From: Siphonodentalium dalli
Taxonomy: Eukaryota > Mollusca > Scaphopoda > Gadilida > Siphonodentaliidae
Direction: 5' to 3'
Length of the DNA: 64,000 bases
Assembly (NCBI GenBank): GCA_032622095.1
Contig: CP136061.1
Coordinates: forward strand, 137,417,587-137,481,586
This document shows positions 46,946 to 58,811 of this stretch, piece after piece. The notes below the pieces were generated by a model. That model was not told where the DNA came from, did not search any database, and saw only the letters and a program-made list of their open reading frames with translations. The first letter of the stretch is position 1. Each line of letters starts with the position of its first letter. The position numbers and the translations under genes were made by a program.

Positions 46946-47879
46946 AGGTGATCGCGGTCGCGTTTAACAAGTGATCGCTCATTGTAAGTGACAATAAACC
47001 AGTCGATGAACAATAAATGCGGTCGCAAATTGGAGGTGATCCCTCCAACAAAAATCTCACGGATGGCCATTTTAAAAACTTAACAGCTCTGTGTGAAACC
47101 CTCTGCATGCTGTGTATATTTGGTGGAAATAGAGAATACTCTTGCTCTCAAAGCGTTACATGTATTCTCATAAATTGTGTATCCAAATGGCATCATAAAA
47201 CATGATTCTTACACATGGAATATAAGTAGTGGCTCACCTTGTGGGTCGGAGTGATTGTCATTTTGTTTATCGCGTTTAATCCGTTCCACCAATAAAGAAG
47301 TATTTATTTATTTACAACTGCGTATACTTCAGACATTATAGCATGAAACATGAACATCATGAACACATTAGTTCGCAAAAATAAAAGACGACAATTGTGT
47401 TTTACATAGAGATGTATCAATCTAGAGGGTTAGACAAAGATTTTGAGGACACCTGGTTATCATATCTTCATGAAGATACAGATGCTTTAAAGAAATAACC
47501 AGGTGCTCCTCTGTTATGGTGCTATATACTGGCTAATTATTTTCAGTTTAAAAGAAATGTTGCTATGTATTTATAGCAGCTACATGTGCCCGACACAGAG
47601 CGAGATTTTGAGTTGTTTATACTAGGCGATGAGTCTGTTCTAAAAATGAAAGAAATCCTCTGTATTGGGCAGATATACCCTTGTCAGATGTCACTATTGG
47701 AGGATCCTGAAAAGTGATGTGCTACTAATGACTGTGTTTTCTTTTATCTCAGAAGTAACTATATTTGACTGCACAATCTCTGGTCACTATCCATGACGCA
47801 AACAACACCAAATGTGATTTAATTCATCATTTCATTAGAGAAGAACGTGCATGAATTTGGTGGAATTAGTGCTAAATAA

Positions 47880-48560
47880 ATTTTTGTCAGCTTTGGTCCA
47901 ACACCCCTCATGCATGACTTGAACTGCGCCACTTTTGAATATTTAAACCACATCTATTGGACTCATGCATGCATGATATAATGGAGATGATTATATATCA
48001 GCATGGTGGTAATCGGCAACTAAACAAATTCTTATCATAGTTATTAACCCCCCCCCTCATCTCTCACCCAAACGACACCAATTTGGCGTCTTGAATCACA
48101 CGATTATATCCCCCGTATCTTGGAGCTCCTCTCCCTTTCAGTGCACCCCTGACTCGAATAACACCACTTCTGACAGCTTTAAGCCACACCATTAGACACC
48201 TCATACCATGGGGATGATTTTGTATAAGTTTTGTGGCAATCGGCGACTAAACCAATTCCTATCAGATTTAGTACCCACCCACCCCAGTCTCTCATCCCAA
48301 TGACACCAATTTGGTGTCTTCCTTGTATCATGGAGAAGATCTCAGAAGAATGTGCATCAATTTGGTGGAAGTCGGTGCTAAAATTATTTTGATAAATTTT
48401 GGTGCCCCTCTCACCTTCCGGCATCCCTGACTCGAACGGTGTGACTTTTGACATATTTAAACCACATCATTAGATTCCTCATAAAAAAGTTTGGTGGCAA
48501 TCGGCGACAATTTTTTTTCTGCCCCTCCCCCTTTTCTGCCCATGACAACAACGGCGTCAC
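47880..48560. repeat. Three diverged ~235-280 bp tandem units
   Basis: ATTTAAACCACAT(C)ATTAGA recurs at about 47943, 48178 and 48460. It is accompanied by GTGGCAATCGGCGACTAAAC, GACACCAATTTGG(T/C)GTCTT and CCCTGACTCGAA. This resembles the array core of another pearl-like family, but no hairpin end was found. Confidence 0.6.
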
Positions 48561-48759
48561 TTTAGAAAATTCAGGGTCAGGCCACAACTATTTGAAATCT
48601 TTGCAGACTGGGATCATTAATAAGTCTATTCAATGAGAGACAATGAGTGTATGCAGATAAACTGAGGATGGTTTGATAGCAATGTTCATTCAATACGCAT
48701 TGAAATTAACTGTCAGACGAAATTCTGTTGGCTGTCAAAACTATTCGTGCATACATAAT

Positions 48760-49025
48760 GAAGTCCCTCCCAAAAGGAAAACACCATGAGAGGACCTGCT
48801 TTGCCCCCGCAACTCAGAAAATAGGTGCAACCAAATGGGAAAGAAGGTAAATAACTTTCAAATAGACTTAACAGTTATGTAAATATTGAATCAACGATTT
48901 AGTAGGCACATTACGGATTTTGACAAGAGGGACGAGTCCAAATTATCGCACCTGTAAATTGAAAAATTTCAAGTGCGTAAAGATGTGAGAGCAAACACTC
49001 ATGTCTCCTGGGAAGGACTGATGGA
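48760..49025. repeat. X4 interior block
   Basis: GAAGTCCCTCCCAAAAGGAAAACACCATGAGAGGACC and, further on, AAGTGCGTAAAGATGTGAGAGCAAACACTC and CTCCTGGGAAGGACTGATG align with the block at 62540-62910 in X3. It marks a remnant of an X element. Confidence 0.55.
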
Positions 49026-49090
49026 AGTAGAAACTCAAGACATTTGTTCATAAATTTTATCTAATTCAAGTATATCCAGGTATTCCCCTG

Positions 49091-49682
49091 TCCCAAGATG
49101 GCTGCTGGCGGCCAAGTTTTTTGGCCGAATGACCTCAAAATGACTCGTTCCTATCTATATGTCATTGTTAACATCCATGACAAATTTTATGATTATCCAA
49201 CCAAAGGTACGACCTGTAGCCCGTGCCAAAGGATTTAGTCATGCAAAGAGTAAAATCCAAGATTTCTTGTGTTACAGTCAATGGAGTGATTGGGAATGTG
49301 TTAAGTTGAAAGGCCTAGTTATGCAAAGAGTAAAATCCAAGATGGCTGCTGGCGGCCATGTTTTTTGGCCGAACGACCCCAAAATTACTCGATTCCCATC
49401 TACATGTCAATATTAACATCCATGACAAATTTCATGATGATCAGACAAACAGTATGACCTGTAGCCTGTGCCAATGGATTGAATTTTTTTCCACATGACC
49501 CCAAAATGACTCGTTCCCATCTAAATGGCAATGTCAACAGCTATGACAAATTTCTTAATGATCCTGCCAAAGGTATGACCTGTAGCCCGTGTTGATGATG
49601 CCTCACACATGCACACACACACACAGACGACGGATACCAATCCATGGCAATAGCTCAAACTTTACAAAGTAAAGATGATCTA
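49091..49682 (+). mobile_element. P1-D: truncated and rearranged P1 element
   Basis: About three units are present, with a piece of the P1 5' region (GTGTTACAGTCAATGGAGTG, 49268-49320) lying inside the array. The 3' end has ACACACACACAGACGACGG and ends AAAGATGATCTA, a mutated terminus. It sits inside the X4 remnant. Confidence 0.7.
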
Positions 49683-49972
49683 AAAAGTGGAACAATTGCA
49701 TCTTTATGAAATGAAACGGTCCATGAATTCTAAGCCGATAATTATAAGAGTTAACGAACAGAGCACGCAACTTAATAAAGCTAGTTTTCATAAATTGTGA
49801 GTTGGTAAAACTTGAAATTCAGAAAAATACTCCCTCAGATCCATCGGCGTATGCAGGAGAAATAAAACTGACTAAAAAAAAGGTCAGCACAAGAGATTAA
49901 ATGCCAGGGTCATTCATGCGTGGCTAATCTGGGCAAATACACTGTAAGAGCGGCTAGTGGGCAACCAATAAG

Positions 49973-50045
49973 TTAACCCTTTACTCCTGTGGTTTTACAA
50001 ATATAGATATATATCCATATAGTTCAGTGTGAATGGCTTCCTTTA
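49973..50045 (-). repeat. X4 right end
   Basis: GTTAACCCTTTACTCCTGTGG and CCATATAGTTCAGTGTGAATGG followed by CTTCCTTTAGAGGAAAAAAT are the inverse of the left end of X3 (61470-61550). This shows that a fourth X element, now reduced, ended here. 50046-50419 shows nothing else. Confidence 0.6.
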
Positions 50046-50419
50046 GAGGAAAAAATATCCACAGCACATTGGCATGTTCATTGGAATTTTACCACAAGAA
50101 ACTGATTGCAAAAATTTAGACAAATATTTTCAGTCTAATTTACCTCTCGTAAATGCTACCACATTTGGGGAAGGGTCTATCGCATAACAAGTTGGGGGGC
50201 CGGATCAGGGTGTCGATCGCTGTGTGGCATCAGGGTTCAAAGAGTTAAGATATGCGCTACATAATCAACAAATTTTATCCCTGTGTGGTATAACTGTCCC
50301 CCAGAACGCACGTCTCTTCTAAGTGTAATGTCAAAATATAATGTCGCCAAGCAAAAATGACATCAAGGTCAACCCATTTTACTTGGTTATATCTGCAAGA
50401 TTTTCAGTTTTTCACAACT

Positions 50420-50620
50420 TACAGTAATGCTCTAAGTGATCGACTTCTTAACCACAGCAGAATTATGGGTAACTTTTCAGGATTTAGTTGAAAATATGGC
50501 TTGTTGCCATTCATCGGAAAGCTCTGTGAAAGCTTTCCGATGAATGGCAACAAGCCATGTTTCCGACTAAATCCTGAAAAGTTACCCATAATTCTGCTTT
50601 GGTTAAGAAGTCGATTACTC
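50420..50620. mobile_element. FB1 MITE, right end lost
   Basis: It starts TACAGTAATGCTCTAAGTGA and follows the palindrome to TTCTGCTTTGGTTAAGAAGTCGATTA; the final GGGCATTACTG is missing. 50621-51677 holds a small hairpin (GACTCTATATTTGAAATATAGAGTC) and a TGACGTCA/CACGTG pair at 50714 and 50761, but no gene I can support. Confidence 0.7.
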
Positions 50621-51677
50621 AGTCTGGGTGAACGTCGACTCTATATTTGAAATATAGAGTCTGGAGCTTATGTAGCCAAAACCATTTCTATTCAGCGAAG
50701 AGCTTCCCCAAAATGACGTCACGGATTTTTAAAAATACATCGATGATTGACAGGTGTCCCCACGTGTTATTTGTTGTGCTTCGCAATAGCAATGGCCTGT
50801 GTCGCGACATAAACTTACAGCAGATAATATTTGTCGTGTGTGCGACTATTCTTTTTCGGGAGATGAACTCGCTGCATCAACCGAAAAGCTGCATCCGAGT
50901 TTAACTTTCAGATGACTTTTTTACGACAAATAATTTAATTTGCAAACCATGTTACAATAAAGTAAATCAAATACACGGACATGAGTGAGTTCTATTTATA
51001 TTTATGGGAGGCCAAGTTGGTACCATGCGCAGGCCTATCTATCAGGTCTAGCACATCCTTCAAATTAATCCGAATCGTACCGAATATATAATTTCGAGGC
51101 CATTTTTTCTGTCTGTTGTATTTGCAAGCATCGCTTTCGATCGGAGAAATACCGACTCTGTTACTATATTTAGAGGTGACATTATGGGAGTCTCCGCCCA
51201 CTAACACTTGTTTATTAACCCATGCGGTTTCATTGGACGGAAAATAATTTACGCAATCAATCAGATTACGGAATCCCGAGGACTTGGAAATGAGATAGCG
51301 ATGTTATCCGTCAGACCTAATATTCAATGTTGTAATGAATATTTAGGTATGAGTTTACTCAGACTGAGCATTACTGTATTCTTGTTACATCTTAACACTT
51401 TCTATACTGAATGGATTCTCCCATTCAGCTATAAAAGTATACACTGGAATGATCTATTATATATCTGAAGGGGTGGTCAGGTAATAAAAGCAGACAACAG
51501 ACAGAAAAACAGATAATACAAGAGCAGAATGATTCATATTAATTTGTGGGAAATGTTCAGACAATAAGTTCAACAAATGACCTTTGTACATTTCCTAAGG
51601 AAACTAATGGAAGAATCCATTGAGTATAGAAATGGTTAACTTGTACTTGAGCTACTCATTAACAATAGTATACTCAC

Positions 51678-51757
51678 TCAATATGAAATTTTAGTATACA
51701 AAATGAAAGCTGAAGGTTTCTCTCTGGTGAGACATCGCCACACACCAATGACACAGC
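51678..51757 (-). CDS. Host gene exon 4
   Basis: The minus strand reads CACCTACAG, an 80-base open exon, then GTGAGTATAC. In the frame continuing from exon 3 (phase 0) it encodes AVSLVCGDVSPERNLQLSFC then ILKFHI and two bases of the next codon. The split codon is completed by the first base of exon 5. The acceptor has only a modest pyrimidine tract. Function not recognised. Confidence 0.6.
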
Positions 51758-51846
51758 CTGTAGGTGATACCTTAAAGCCTGGAGGTTATAAAGAAATATT
51801 CATTATAAGCAAACAAATAGAAAACAAGAGATCACGTATGCAGATT

Positions 51847-52014
51847 TGTAACTCTTCCATGACTGGAGCTTCCTGAAATTTGGTGAGAACCATGTGCCAA
51901 TGCATTCTCTTATATATGCGAGTCCCCCATAGGGAGACTTGCATATATAAGAGAATGCACTGGCACAGGATATTTAATACTACATCAGCGAGGCCCCCAT
52001 CATGAAAGGATTAA
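51847..52014. mobile_element. Type A MITE, shortened
   Basis: CTTCCATGACTGGAGCTTCC ... GCATTCTCTTATATATGCGA ... CATCATGAAAGGATTAA. The right end keeps TTAA; the left TTAA is mutated. It has the single-hairpin form of the family. Confidence 0.65.
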
Positions 52015-52271
52015 GGCAACACAAATTCAATTTCCCAGTTCTCAGGCCCTTGTGCATGGCCCCAAAAAAAAACATGTCCAACATTTTAAATTGAGTTCAA
52101 TCTGTCATGACCAGACTTGTTTACTTTCCAGAATTAGGTGGGAGTCTCCCAAAATCCAGCCCCATCTCCCACATTCCCAATCGGGGAAACAGTTTCTACC
52201 AAATTCAGCAAAATTGAAAGACAAATATATCCTCAACACAAGAAACTAACTGATATACAATATGAAAATGT

Positions 52272-52590
52272 GGTCAAATTCTAAGTCGAAAAATGGCTGT
52301 AACTCATGTGAAAATAATTGGACAGAACCCATATTTGAACTTGGCTTGTAGTTTTAGCTGGGAAATACACATACCAGCTTTGGTTCAAATCAATAGGTGT
52401 TATCAGTCGGACACCGAAATGTCACGAAATCGGTCAAATTCTAAGTTGAAAAAGGACCGTAACTCATGTGAAAATAATTGGATGGAACCCATATTCAAAC
52501 TTGACCTGTATCTTTAGCTGGGAAATACACATACCAACTTTGGTTCAGATAAAATAATCCAAACTTGAGTTATCGATGGAGGTGTTAATA
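52272..52590. repeat. Two ~160 bp tandem units
   Basis: GGTCAAATTCTAAGT (52272 and 52432), GTAACTCATGTGAAAATAAT and TTTAGCTGGGAAATACACAT recur. It resembles the core unit of a P3-like family without visible ends. Confidence 0.65.
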
Positions 52591-52659
52591 ATTTTGTGCT
52601 GAACAGTCAATGGAATGATCAAGAAGGAATGTCAAAAAGTTTCAGTAAATGGATTGTAT

Positions 52660-53106
52660 TGTGTAAATGAAATTAATTTCATTTCAAACATTTCTCCAGT
52701 AACTCTGGGCTGCAGGTAGTGCCGATTGATTCAAATGTGAAATCCAAGATGACTCCAGTCACCCAGTGTTTTTTTTTTAAATTTGAAAGAATTGGACAGC
52801 TTCCATCTAGAACCAAAGAACCATATGAAGTTTGGATGAGGGATGTGATTTAAAGAGTAAAATCCAAGATGGCTGCTGGTGACCATGTTTTTAACGAAAT
52901 TCGGAAAATATCATTGGCTCCCATCTAGAGGTCACCCTGAAGATCCTTATGAAGTTTGGTGACGATCGGATGAGGGATGTGGCCTGTAGGTTGTGCCGAA
53001 GGAGTTTGTCATGCAAAGAGTAAAATCCAAGATGGCTGCTGGCAGCCATGTTTTTCAACATATTTCAGAAAAATTTAATGGCTCCCATCTAGAGGTCACT
53101 CTGAAG
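52660..53106 (+). repeat. P1-like array (variant P1b), left part
   Basis: Units of about 175 bp contain AAATCCAAGATGGCTGCTGG, GGCTCCCATCTAGAGGTCAC and GATGAGGGATGTGGCCTGTAGG, clearly related to P1 but distinct. The array is broken at 53106 by a hAT element and resumes at 54166. Confidence 0.65.
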
Positions 53107-54165
53107 TAGAGCTTCATGGTTTTTCGGTATTTAGTCATATCGCGATATAATTTTTTATATCATGTAGTCGGTTTCGAAAAAAATGGATTGTCGGTATATC
53201 GTGGGTGACGATATTCCAATTATTTAGTCGTTTTTTTTAATTTAAAATTGCCAAAAACGTATGAAACTTAGTTGAAATGTCTTCCTATAAGCAAGGAGAC
53301 AAAGAGGCAGATCAAGGAGACAAAGAGACACATGTTTTGGATCAAGCGCTACCAGTGGTTTTTTTTTTACTGCAAATGGTTGTATCAGTAATTGAATAGT
53401 GTCAACGCCTACGATCATGCGCCTCATCAGAGTGTGTTGTCGGAAGTAATAAAACAATTTCATTGCATGTACATCAAAGCCATAATCCAATGAGCGCTAA
53501 CGTTTGTACACATGGTGTCGACACATTGCGCCATTGTTGGTTTTTACTTACACCCTGGAAAGTGTGAGAAACGAAATACGCCGATGGCGATATAATCGCA
53601 ATGATGTATATATCGTAGGCCGAGTTAGGCATTCAATAGTCATGGGGAGAAGGAGAAGATCACTTGATCTTTTCGGCCATCCCGGGCGCTTCGCGCCCAC
53701 CTACCACTCTCATGCATTCAATAGTCTCAGCTAGAATTTCAATATGGACAAATATTAAAAAACGATAAAGACAAATTAGCGTTACTTCCGAAAGCTAACA
53801 CAACATCGCCTGTCTGGCTTCACTTTATTTGTAATAACTATCATTGTTTAATGTTTTATTTTTGTTTGTTGTGTTCATATAAATTAAGACGAAATTGAAA
53901 TAATATTAGTATGTTATTTTTGTAATCGTAAGCGACGCCCAGGCAATTTATGAATTTATGAACGTAAGCGACACACCAATTAGTTTTCCCATTTCCGTGT
54001 TGACGCTGACTCTATGACGCTCCGATGGTCTGCTTTGTTTGTGTTGGATGCGAATGAGTTAGTCATAAATGCGAAATAATTCAGAAGATTTTGACAAATA
54101 CAAATTTCCCACGGTATTTAGTCATATCGCGATATATTTTTCAATACCGTAGCCGTGAAGCTCTA
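53107..54165. mobile_element. hAT element with 8-bp target duplication, in the P1b array
   Basis: The ends TAGAGCTTCATGG and CCGTGAAGCTCTA are inverted repeats. The flanks are CTCTGAAG (53099-53106) and CCCTGAAG (54166-54173), an 8-bp duplication with one change. Subterminal CGGTATTTAGTCATATCGCG is repeated at both ends. No transposase motif was found in the 1.06 kb. Confidence 0.8.
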
Positions 54166-54637
54166 CCCTGAAGATGCATATAAAGTTTGGTGATGATCAG
54201 ACAAGGGATGTGGTCTGTAGGGTGTGCCATAGAGTTAATCATGCAAAGAGTAAAATACAAGATGGCTGCCGGTGGCCATGTTTTAAAAATCATTCAAATT
54301 CGATAGCTCTCATCTAGAGGATTCGATAGCTCTCATCTAGAGGTGATCCTAATCATGCCTGTAAATTTCCAAAACATTTCTTAGATATCTGCGGGCTGCA
54401 GGTTGTGCCGATGGATTCAAATTTGAAATCCAAGATGGCTGCTGGTGGCCATGTTTTTTATCGTATTTCAGAAATAATTGATGGCTCCCATCTAGCGGTC
54501 ACCCTGAAGATCCACTTGAAGTTGGGTGGCGATTAGATGAGGAATGTGGTCTGTAGGGTGTGCCAAAGGATTTAGCCATGCAAAGAGTAAAATTCAAAAT
54601 GGCTGCCGGCATTTCTCCAATAAATGCGAGCTGCAGG
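54166..54637 (+). repeat. P1-like array (variant P1b), middle part
   Basis: It continues the units with CCCTGAAGATGCATATAAAG, CAAGATGGCTGCCGG and a local duplication of TCGATAGCTCTCATCTAGAG. A second hAT-like element interrupts it at 54638, and a last unit fragment (GGCAGCCATGTTTTTTAAC) lies at 55619-55660. Confidence 0.65.
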
Positions 54638-55617
54638 TAGGGCTGCACGGTATTTTGATAATATACCGTTTTTTTTATATTGTTTTGAATACCGATAGAA
54701 ACGGAATAGATTTTTGGACTATTCGATATATCGAGTACGTCGGTTTCCATTTCAAGGTATCGAATAAAGATTTTTTTAAAGTAAAATTGTCGTATCTACC
54801 ATTGGTAATCAATGTGGCTTGTGACGAAACTCGCAAAAGGAAATAACATGTTATGCGATATAATCCGTGTAGAGCTATATAATGGGACATTTAGTTTCGT
54901 ATTTGTGTACCTAATTAAGGTAGTATGCTATGGGATTTCATTCACAGCTTGCAACAGTCAGTCGCGGCGTCGCTATATTGCGTATGATCCCAGGAATAAA
55001 ACAAAGGGTGCCCTTAGTCTGCATTCAGTGTTAACTGACTGTGACTGGTTTGAAATTACATACGTCGCTCATCATGTGCATATATAGCACTACATGGGAG
55101 TGACAGTGAAACAAAATTGAGTCAAGCTAATGGGTTCGCTATAATACCTTGTGGAAACATAATTAACATTGGTATATATCTACCTGAAGGCTGTCCCATA
55201 CTTCAATTGAAAATGGATCTTGTGGCAAAAGTTAACACTAAGTCATTGGTTTGGATGCATTTCAGGTTTGAAAATGGTGAGAATTCTAAACCGAAAGATG
55301 AAACTCAAGCTGTTTGTCGTTTGTGTGAGAAGACTATTAAATCAAAATGATGGTTCACCTGAAGTATCGCCATCCTAGCGAATTTATGAAACTACAGACA
55401 CCCAAAAAGAGAAAACGTGACGACGAGAGTTATATAATTATGAAGTTGATGTCCATATTAAGTAAATACAAGTATAGAGTACATATTAATATGCGTTGTT
55501 TATTCTTTCAAAATACGAAACTATGTCCCGATGAAGCTACGAAGGATAACTCTATGTTGAGAAAATGCTAGGATATTCTGACTTGGATTACTTATTCGGT
55601 ATTTAGTCATACCGCGG
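54638..55617 (+). mobile_element. hAT element carrying a BED-finger remnant, 3' end lost
   Basis: It starts TAGGGCTGCACGGTATTTT and contains TATACCG/ACCGATAGAAACGG subterminal motifs. At the other end CGGTATTTAGTCATACCGCGG runs into the P1b array without the expected inverse terminus, so it is truncated. A BED-finger reading frame is present on the plus strand. Confidence 0.6.
55117..55430 (+). pseudogene. hAT transposase N-terminal BED finger, frame-shifted
   Basis: The first frame has SLVWMHFRFE ... ETQAVCRLCEKTIKSK and stops at 55348-55350. The next frame continues MMVHLKYRHPSEFMKL. Together these form the S-x-VW-x-F ... Cys-x2-Cys ... His-x4-His pattern of BED fingers. The short linker normally found between the two halves is missing together with the frame, so a small deletion probably broke it. 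The catalytic domain is absent. Confidence 0.7.
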
Positions 55618-55676
55618 TTGGCAGCCATGTTTTTTAACAAATTCAAAACAAAATTGATGGCATATTGATAACTCAC

Positions 55677-55784
55677 CTGTGGTGTTAGGAACCTGCTATG
55701 GTATATCACTGCTGCTGTTCTCCAATCTTCTAAGCTGAGACACATTTTCAGCAAGCCGTTACTCTCCATATTTATCGGGAGATT
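55677..55784 (-). CDS. Host gene exon 3
   Basis: The minus strand reads TTATTTTTCAG, a 108-base exon, then GTGAGT, both very good splice sites. It encodes exactly 36 codons in phase 0: NLPINMESNGLLKMC then LSLEDWRTAAVIYHSRF and LTPQ. The sequence looks like an amphipathic helical pair with an internal EDW motif, as in alpha-solenoid proteins, but I do not recognise the family. Confidence 0.7.
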
Positions 55785-55850
55785 CTGAAAAATAACATCT
55801 GAGCTAGGCTGTGTTCTTGATTCATCAAGACAATAAAATTTACATACCAG

Positions 55851-56019
55851 TACAGTAATGCCCTAATTAATCGACTCCTTAACCACAGCAGAATTATGGG
55901 TAACTTTTCAGGATTTAGTCGGAAATATGGCTTGTTGCCATTCATCGGAAAGCTCTCAGTGAAACATTACCCATAATTCTGCTGTTGTTAAGGAGTCAAT
56001 TAATTAGGGCATTACTGTA
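55851..56019. mobile_element. FB1 MITE with partly deleted right arm
   Basis: TACAGTAATGCCCTAATTAA ... CATCGGAAAGCTCTCAGTG joins directly to TTACCCATAATTCTGCTG ... TTAGGGCATTACTGTA. It is inserted 66 bases from an exon of the host gene. Confidence 0.75.
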
Positions 56020-56090
56020 TGAGAGAGAGAGAGAAAGAGAGAGAGTAGTGAGTGAAAGGTGCCAGATTGTGATGTTATTTATTTATTTAT
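56020..56090. repeat. (GA)n and (ATTT)n microsatellites
   Basis: An impure GA run (56020-56046) is followed by TATTTATTTATTTATTTA at 56077-56094. They abut the FB1 end. Confidence 0.7.
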
Positions 56091-56159
56091 TTATGCGGAA
56101 CGGATTCTTCGCTTTGAGAATACTGAGACTGACCGGCATACTTTGTTTAAAATGTAAGT

Positions 56160-56850
56160 TTCTATATATTGTTTATATATATATATTATTTTTTATTTTT
56201 TATTTTGGAGCTCTATATCGCTATTGAAATCGCTTTGTATGAATTATGTATTTTTGGAATTCTTCAAAAATTGTTTGATTCGTGTTCACACTTAGGGCGT
56301 CGTCACCATTTAGGAAGATACTGACCTAGGGGATAACAATAGTTGGAAGATTATCAAGGAAATTTTGTCTATGGAGTGAAAAGTGCTGACATTGGAATAT
56401 AAAGTGGTAGTTATCTTCTATTTGGCCGCACAGACATCGGTCAGTGGTAGAGATATAATTTTGGAATTTATGTGAGTTCAAATCACTGAAGAAGTTTCGA
56501 AGGCGTGTGTGGATTACTTGGGCTTTTCTTGTGTAACAGTATTTGAATTGTGGGTTTTTCTTTACATAATATTTGTTTATGGTCGCTCTAAACTCATCAT
56601 GATCCACTATGTCCCGTGTGGTCGCCGGCAGGGAATTCCAGAGGGCTGCTGTGTTCAATATGAAAGATTTGTCATGGGAATTTGCTTGAAATTGCGGAAG
56701 TCTGAAGTTTTTGGCGTTTCGGGTGATAATTCTTGATACATCTGATATGATTGGAGGAACCAGGTCTTGGAGATACACGGGGGGTCAGATTATGAATAAT
56801 TTTGTGGAATAAGTATAGTTTAGAATTTTCTCGTAGTTCCCATTACTGTA
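56160..56850 (-). pseudogene. Non-LTR retrotransposon (LINE) C-terminal part, 5'-truncated
   Basis: The minus strand begins near 56850 with ENSKLYLFHKIIHNLTP. The frame is shifted by one base in a C6 run at about 56782, then reads VYLQDLVPP, FILNTAALWNSLPATTR and a C-terminal Cys-His segment RCLCGQIEDNYHFIFQCQHF. It stops at about 56326. The tail AAATAAAAAATAAAAAATAA lies near 56180-56205. This is the normal 3' end of a 5'-truncated LINE copy. It is inserted in an intron, in the same orientation as the host gene. Confidence 0.8.
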
Positions 56851-58167
56851 TGTGTTACCTTTTTTCACATGTGCAATATGAGCTCGTAGTACAACTACTG
56901 ATGACACCTGCAATGACCTTTATAACTGGTAAGTATTTGTCCACATCTAATCATTATTAAAGACAATAAGTCCTGTGAAATACTCATACATGCTCACATT
57001 ATAGAATTAATGACTTTAAAAAAAGGGTTTCCCTTTCCCACGGCAGTTCAGAAATAAGTGATTATGAATATTCCCGCATTTTAAATAAACTGATTATCTC
57101 AAAATTACTCATTATATACACTGTTCTGTTATATATACATATGACACTTAATTATATATACATGTGTGATAATATGTATCTAAAAATAAATTGAAAATGC
57201 TATATACTATTGAACAAGAATATTATAACATGATGAAATTATTAAAAAGGATCTGAATAAAAATATTAAAACACCAAAAAAGTCTTGCGGAAGACCAACA
57301 TAATGTTTGATGCCCTAAATTATGATATATAAATCATACTCCATATTTAACACCATTTGTCATTTGCATTTCAGTGCTGCACAATGCATTGTAGTAGAAA
57401 ATGGGGAAATCTTGTCAGCAATTTTCTTTCACTTTGTTGACACTTCTGGGCCATAGATGTTCCAGATACTGGAAGAATATATATTTTGTTCCCATTTTAT
57501 GTGGATCATTAATAAAACTGTATACTGCTGAGTCTATAGAGAATAAACATGGACTCAGACATTATGTAGGCCCATAAAGGGACCAAAGGCACTCGCAGTG
57601 AAGTGAACGTGAATTTTTTTTTAGAAAAGTCTGTAAAAACATTACCATTAAGAAAAACATGAAGAAATAAATAAATTTTATTCTTATATTCATTGTTCTC
57701 CAATAAATTTTTTTCGCATGTTGAAAGCATTATTATGTAAACAATACTGTTACATGTACAGTGATTTGTCAACAAACATCATATTTTTAAATGCGTTGAC
57801 TTTTTCCAATGTTTGCAGTCAAGCTTTGCTTAGACTTTGGTAGTTTATTGGACTATTTGGGCTTTTATCGGTAATTTCACTGTAACAGTAATGTTTACAT
57901 AGCACTGGCTTTGTCATGCAAAATTTCATTATTGGAGAGTTGTTAATAATGACAATAAGAACAAAGTGAACCTATTTTTTCATGTACATGTTGATGATAG
58001 TTGTTTTCCTGACTTTTTTTATTTCGCATGAACCCACTTCAAAGTCCTTGAGTCCCTTTAAGTTTTATGTAGCGTATAGATGACAAATGCATGCATTATA
58101 AATATCATATGGGCCATACAGATGCCACTACAACATCATTGGAATCCGAAGAGGAGCGAGAGCTTAC
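56851..58167. other. Intron, no recognised repeat
   Basis: AT-rich sequence with short frames only. A 49-base open segment with possible splice sites (56859-56907 minus) was considered and not accepted because it breaks the frame. Confidence 0.4.
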
Positions 58168-58269
58168 CTTGAGTAGTATAGGAAGAACCTCTCTTGAGTA
58201 TTCACCATTTAAAGATTTAAGTTCTGGAATCCTGAAGGCTAACCTATCAGCGTCATATTCACCAGTTAC
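58168..58269 (-). CDS. Host gene exon 2
   Basis: The minus strand reads AATTTTCCACAG, a 102-base exon, then GTAAGC. It encodes 34 codons in phase 0: VTGEYDADRLAFRIPELK then SLNGEYSREVLPILLK. Both splice sites are strong. A P1 fragment begins four bases upstream of the acceptor CAG and supplies part of the pyrimidine tract. Function not recognised. Confidence 0.75.
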
Positions 58270-58272
58270 CTG

Positions 58273-58560
58273 TGGAAAATTAAAGTGTCAATGACAATGT
58301 AGCTCAACATGGGGAGGGGTTATTATCATGTATTACAGTCAATAAAGCGATTAGGAATGCAGAAAGTTGAAATGTTTAAGTAATAGATGTCAACACAAAG
58401 AGATTTATGATGTTTGGGATAAATTCGATAAAAAATGTTAGCTGTAGGGTCATGCAAAGAGTAAAATTCAAGGATTGCGGCTGGCAGCCATGTTGTTTAT
58501 CGAAGATCACTCAAATTCAATAGATTCCATCTACATGTGATACTAAACACGCCTGTAAAT
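58273..58560 (+). mobile_element. P1 5' part with one repeat unit
   Basis: AAAGTGTCAATGACAATGTAGCTCAAC, TATTACAGTCAATAAAGCG, AATGCAGAAAGTTGAAATG and one AAAATTCAAGGATTGCGGC unit are present. The 3' terminus is missing. It sits directly against exon 2. Confidence 0.7.
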
Positions 58561-58628
58561 GTGCTGGCCAACTGAATAGAAGATTATAAAAGAAGATGTA
58601 AATGTTGTTCTTAATTTATTAATAACAT

Positions 58629-58811
58629 TACAGTAATGCCCTAAATAATCGACTCCTTAACAACAGTAGAATTATAGGTAATTTTTGAGGATTCAGTTGG
58701 AAATATGGCTTGTTGCCATTCATCGCAAAGCTCTCAGAGAGAACTTTCCGATGAATGGCAACAAACCATATTTCCGACTAAATCCTGAAAATTTACACTA
58801 TAATTCTGCCA
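58629..58811. mobile_element. FB1 MITE, right end lost
   Basis: TACAGTAATGCCCTAAATAA ... CATCGCAAAGCTCTCAGAGA ... TTTACACTATAATTCTGCC. It lies in the intron between exons 1 and 2 found for the host gene. Confidence 0.7.

Noticed and set aside
56859-56907. Possible 49-base minus-strand exon between exons 2 and 3
   Set aside because: Its length would shift the frame into a stop in exon 3, the acceptor lacks a pyrimidine tract, and exons 2 and 3 join in phase without it.
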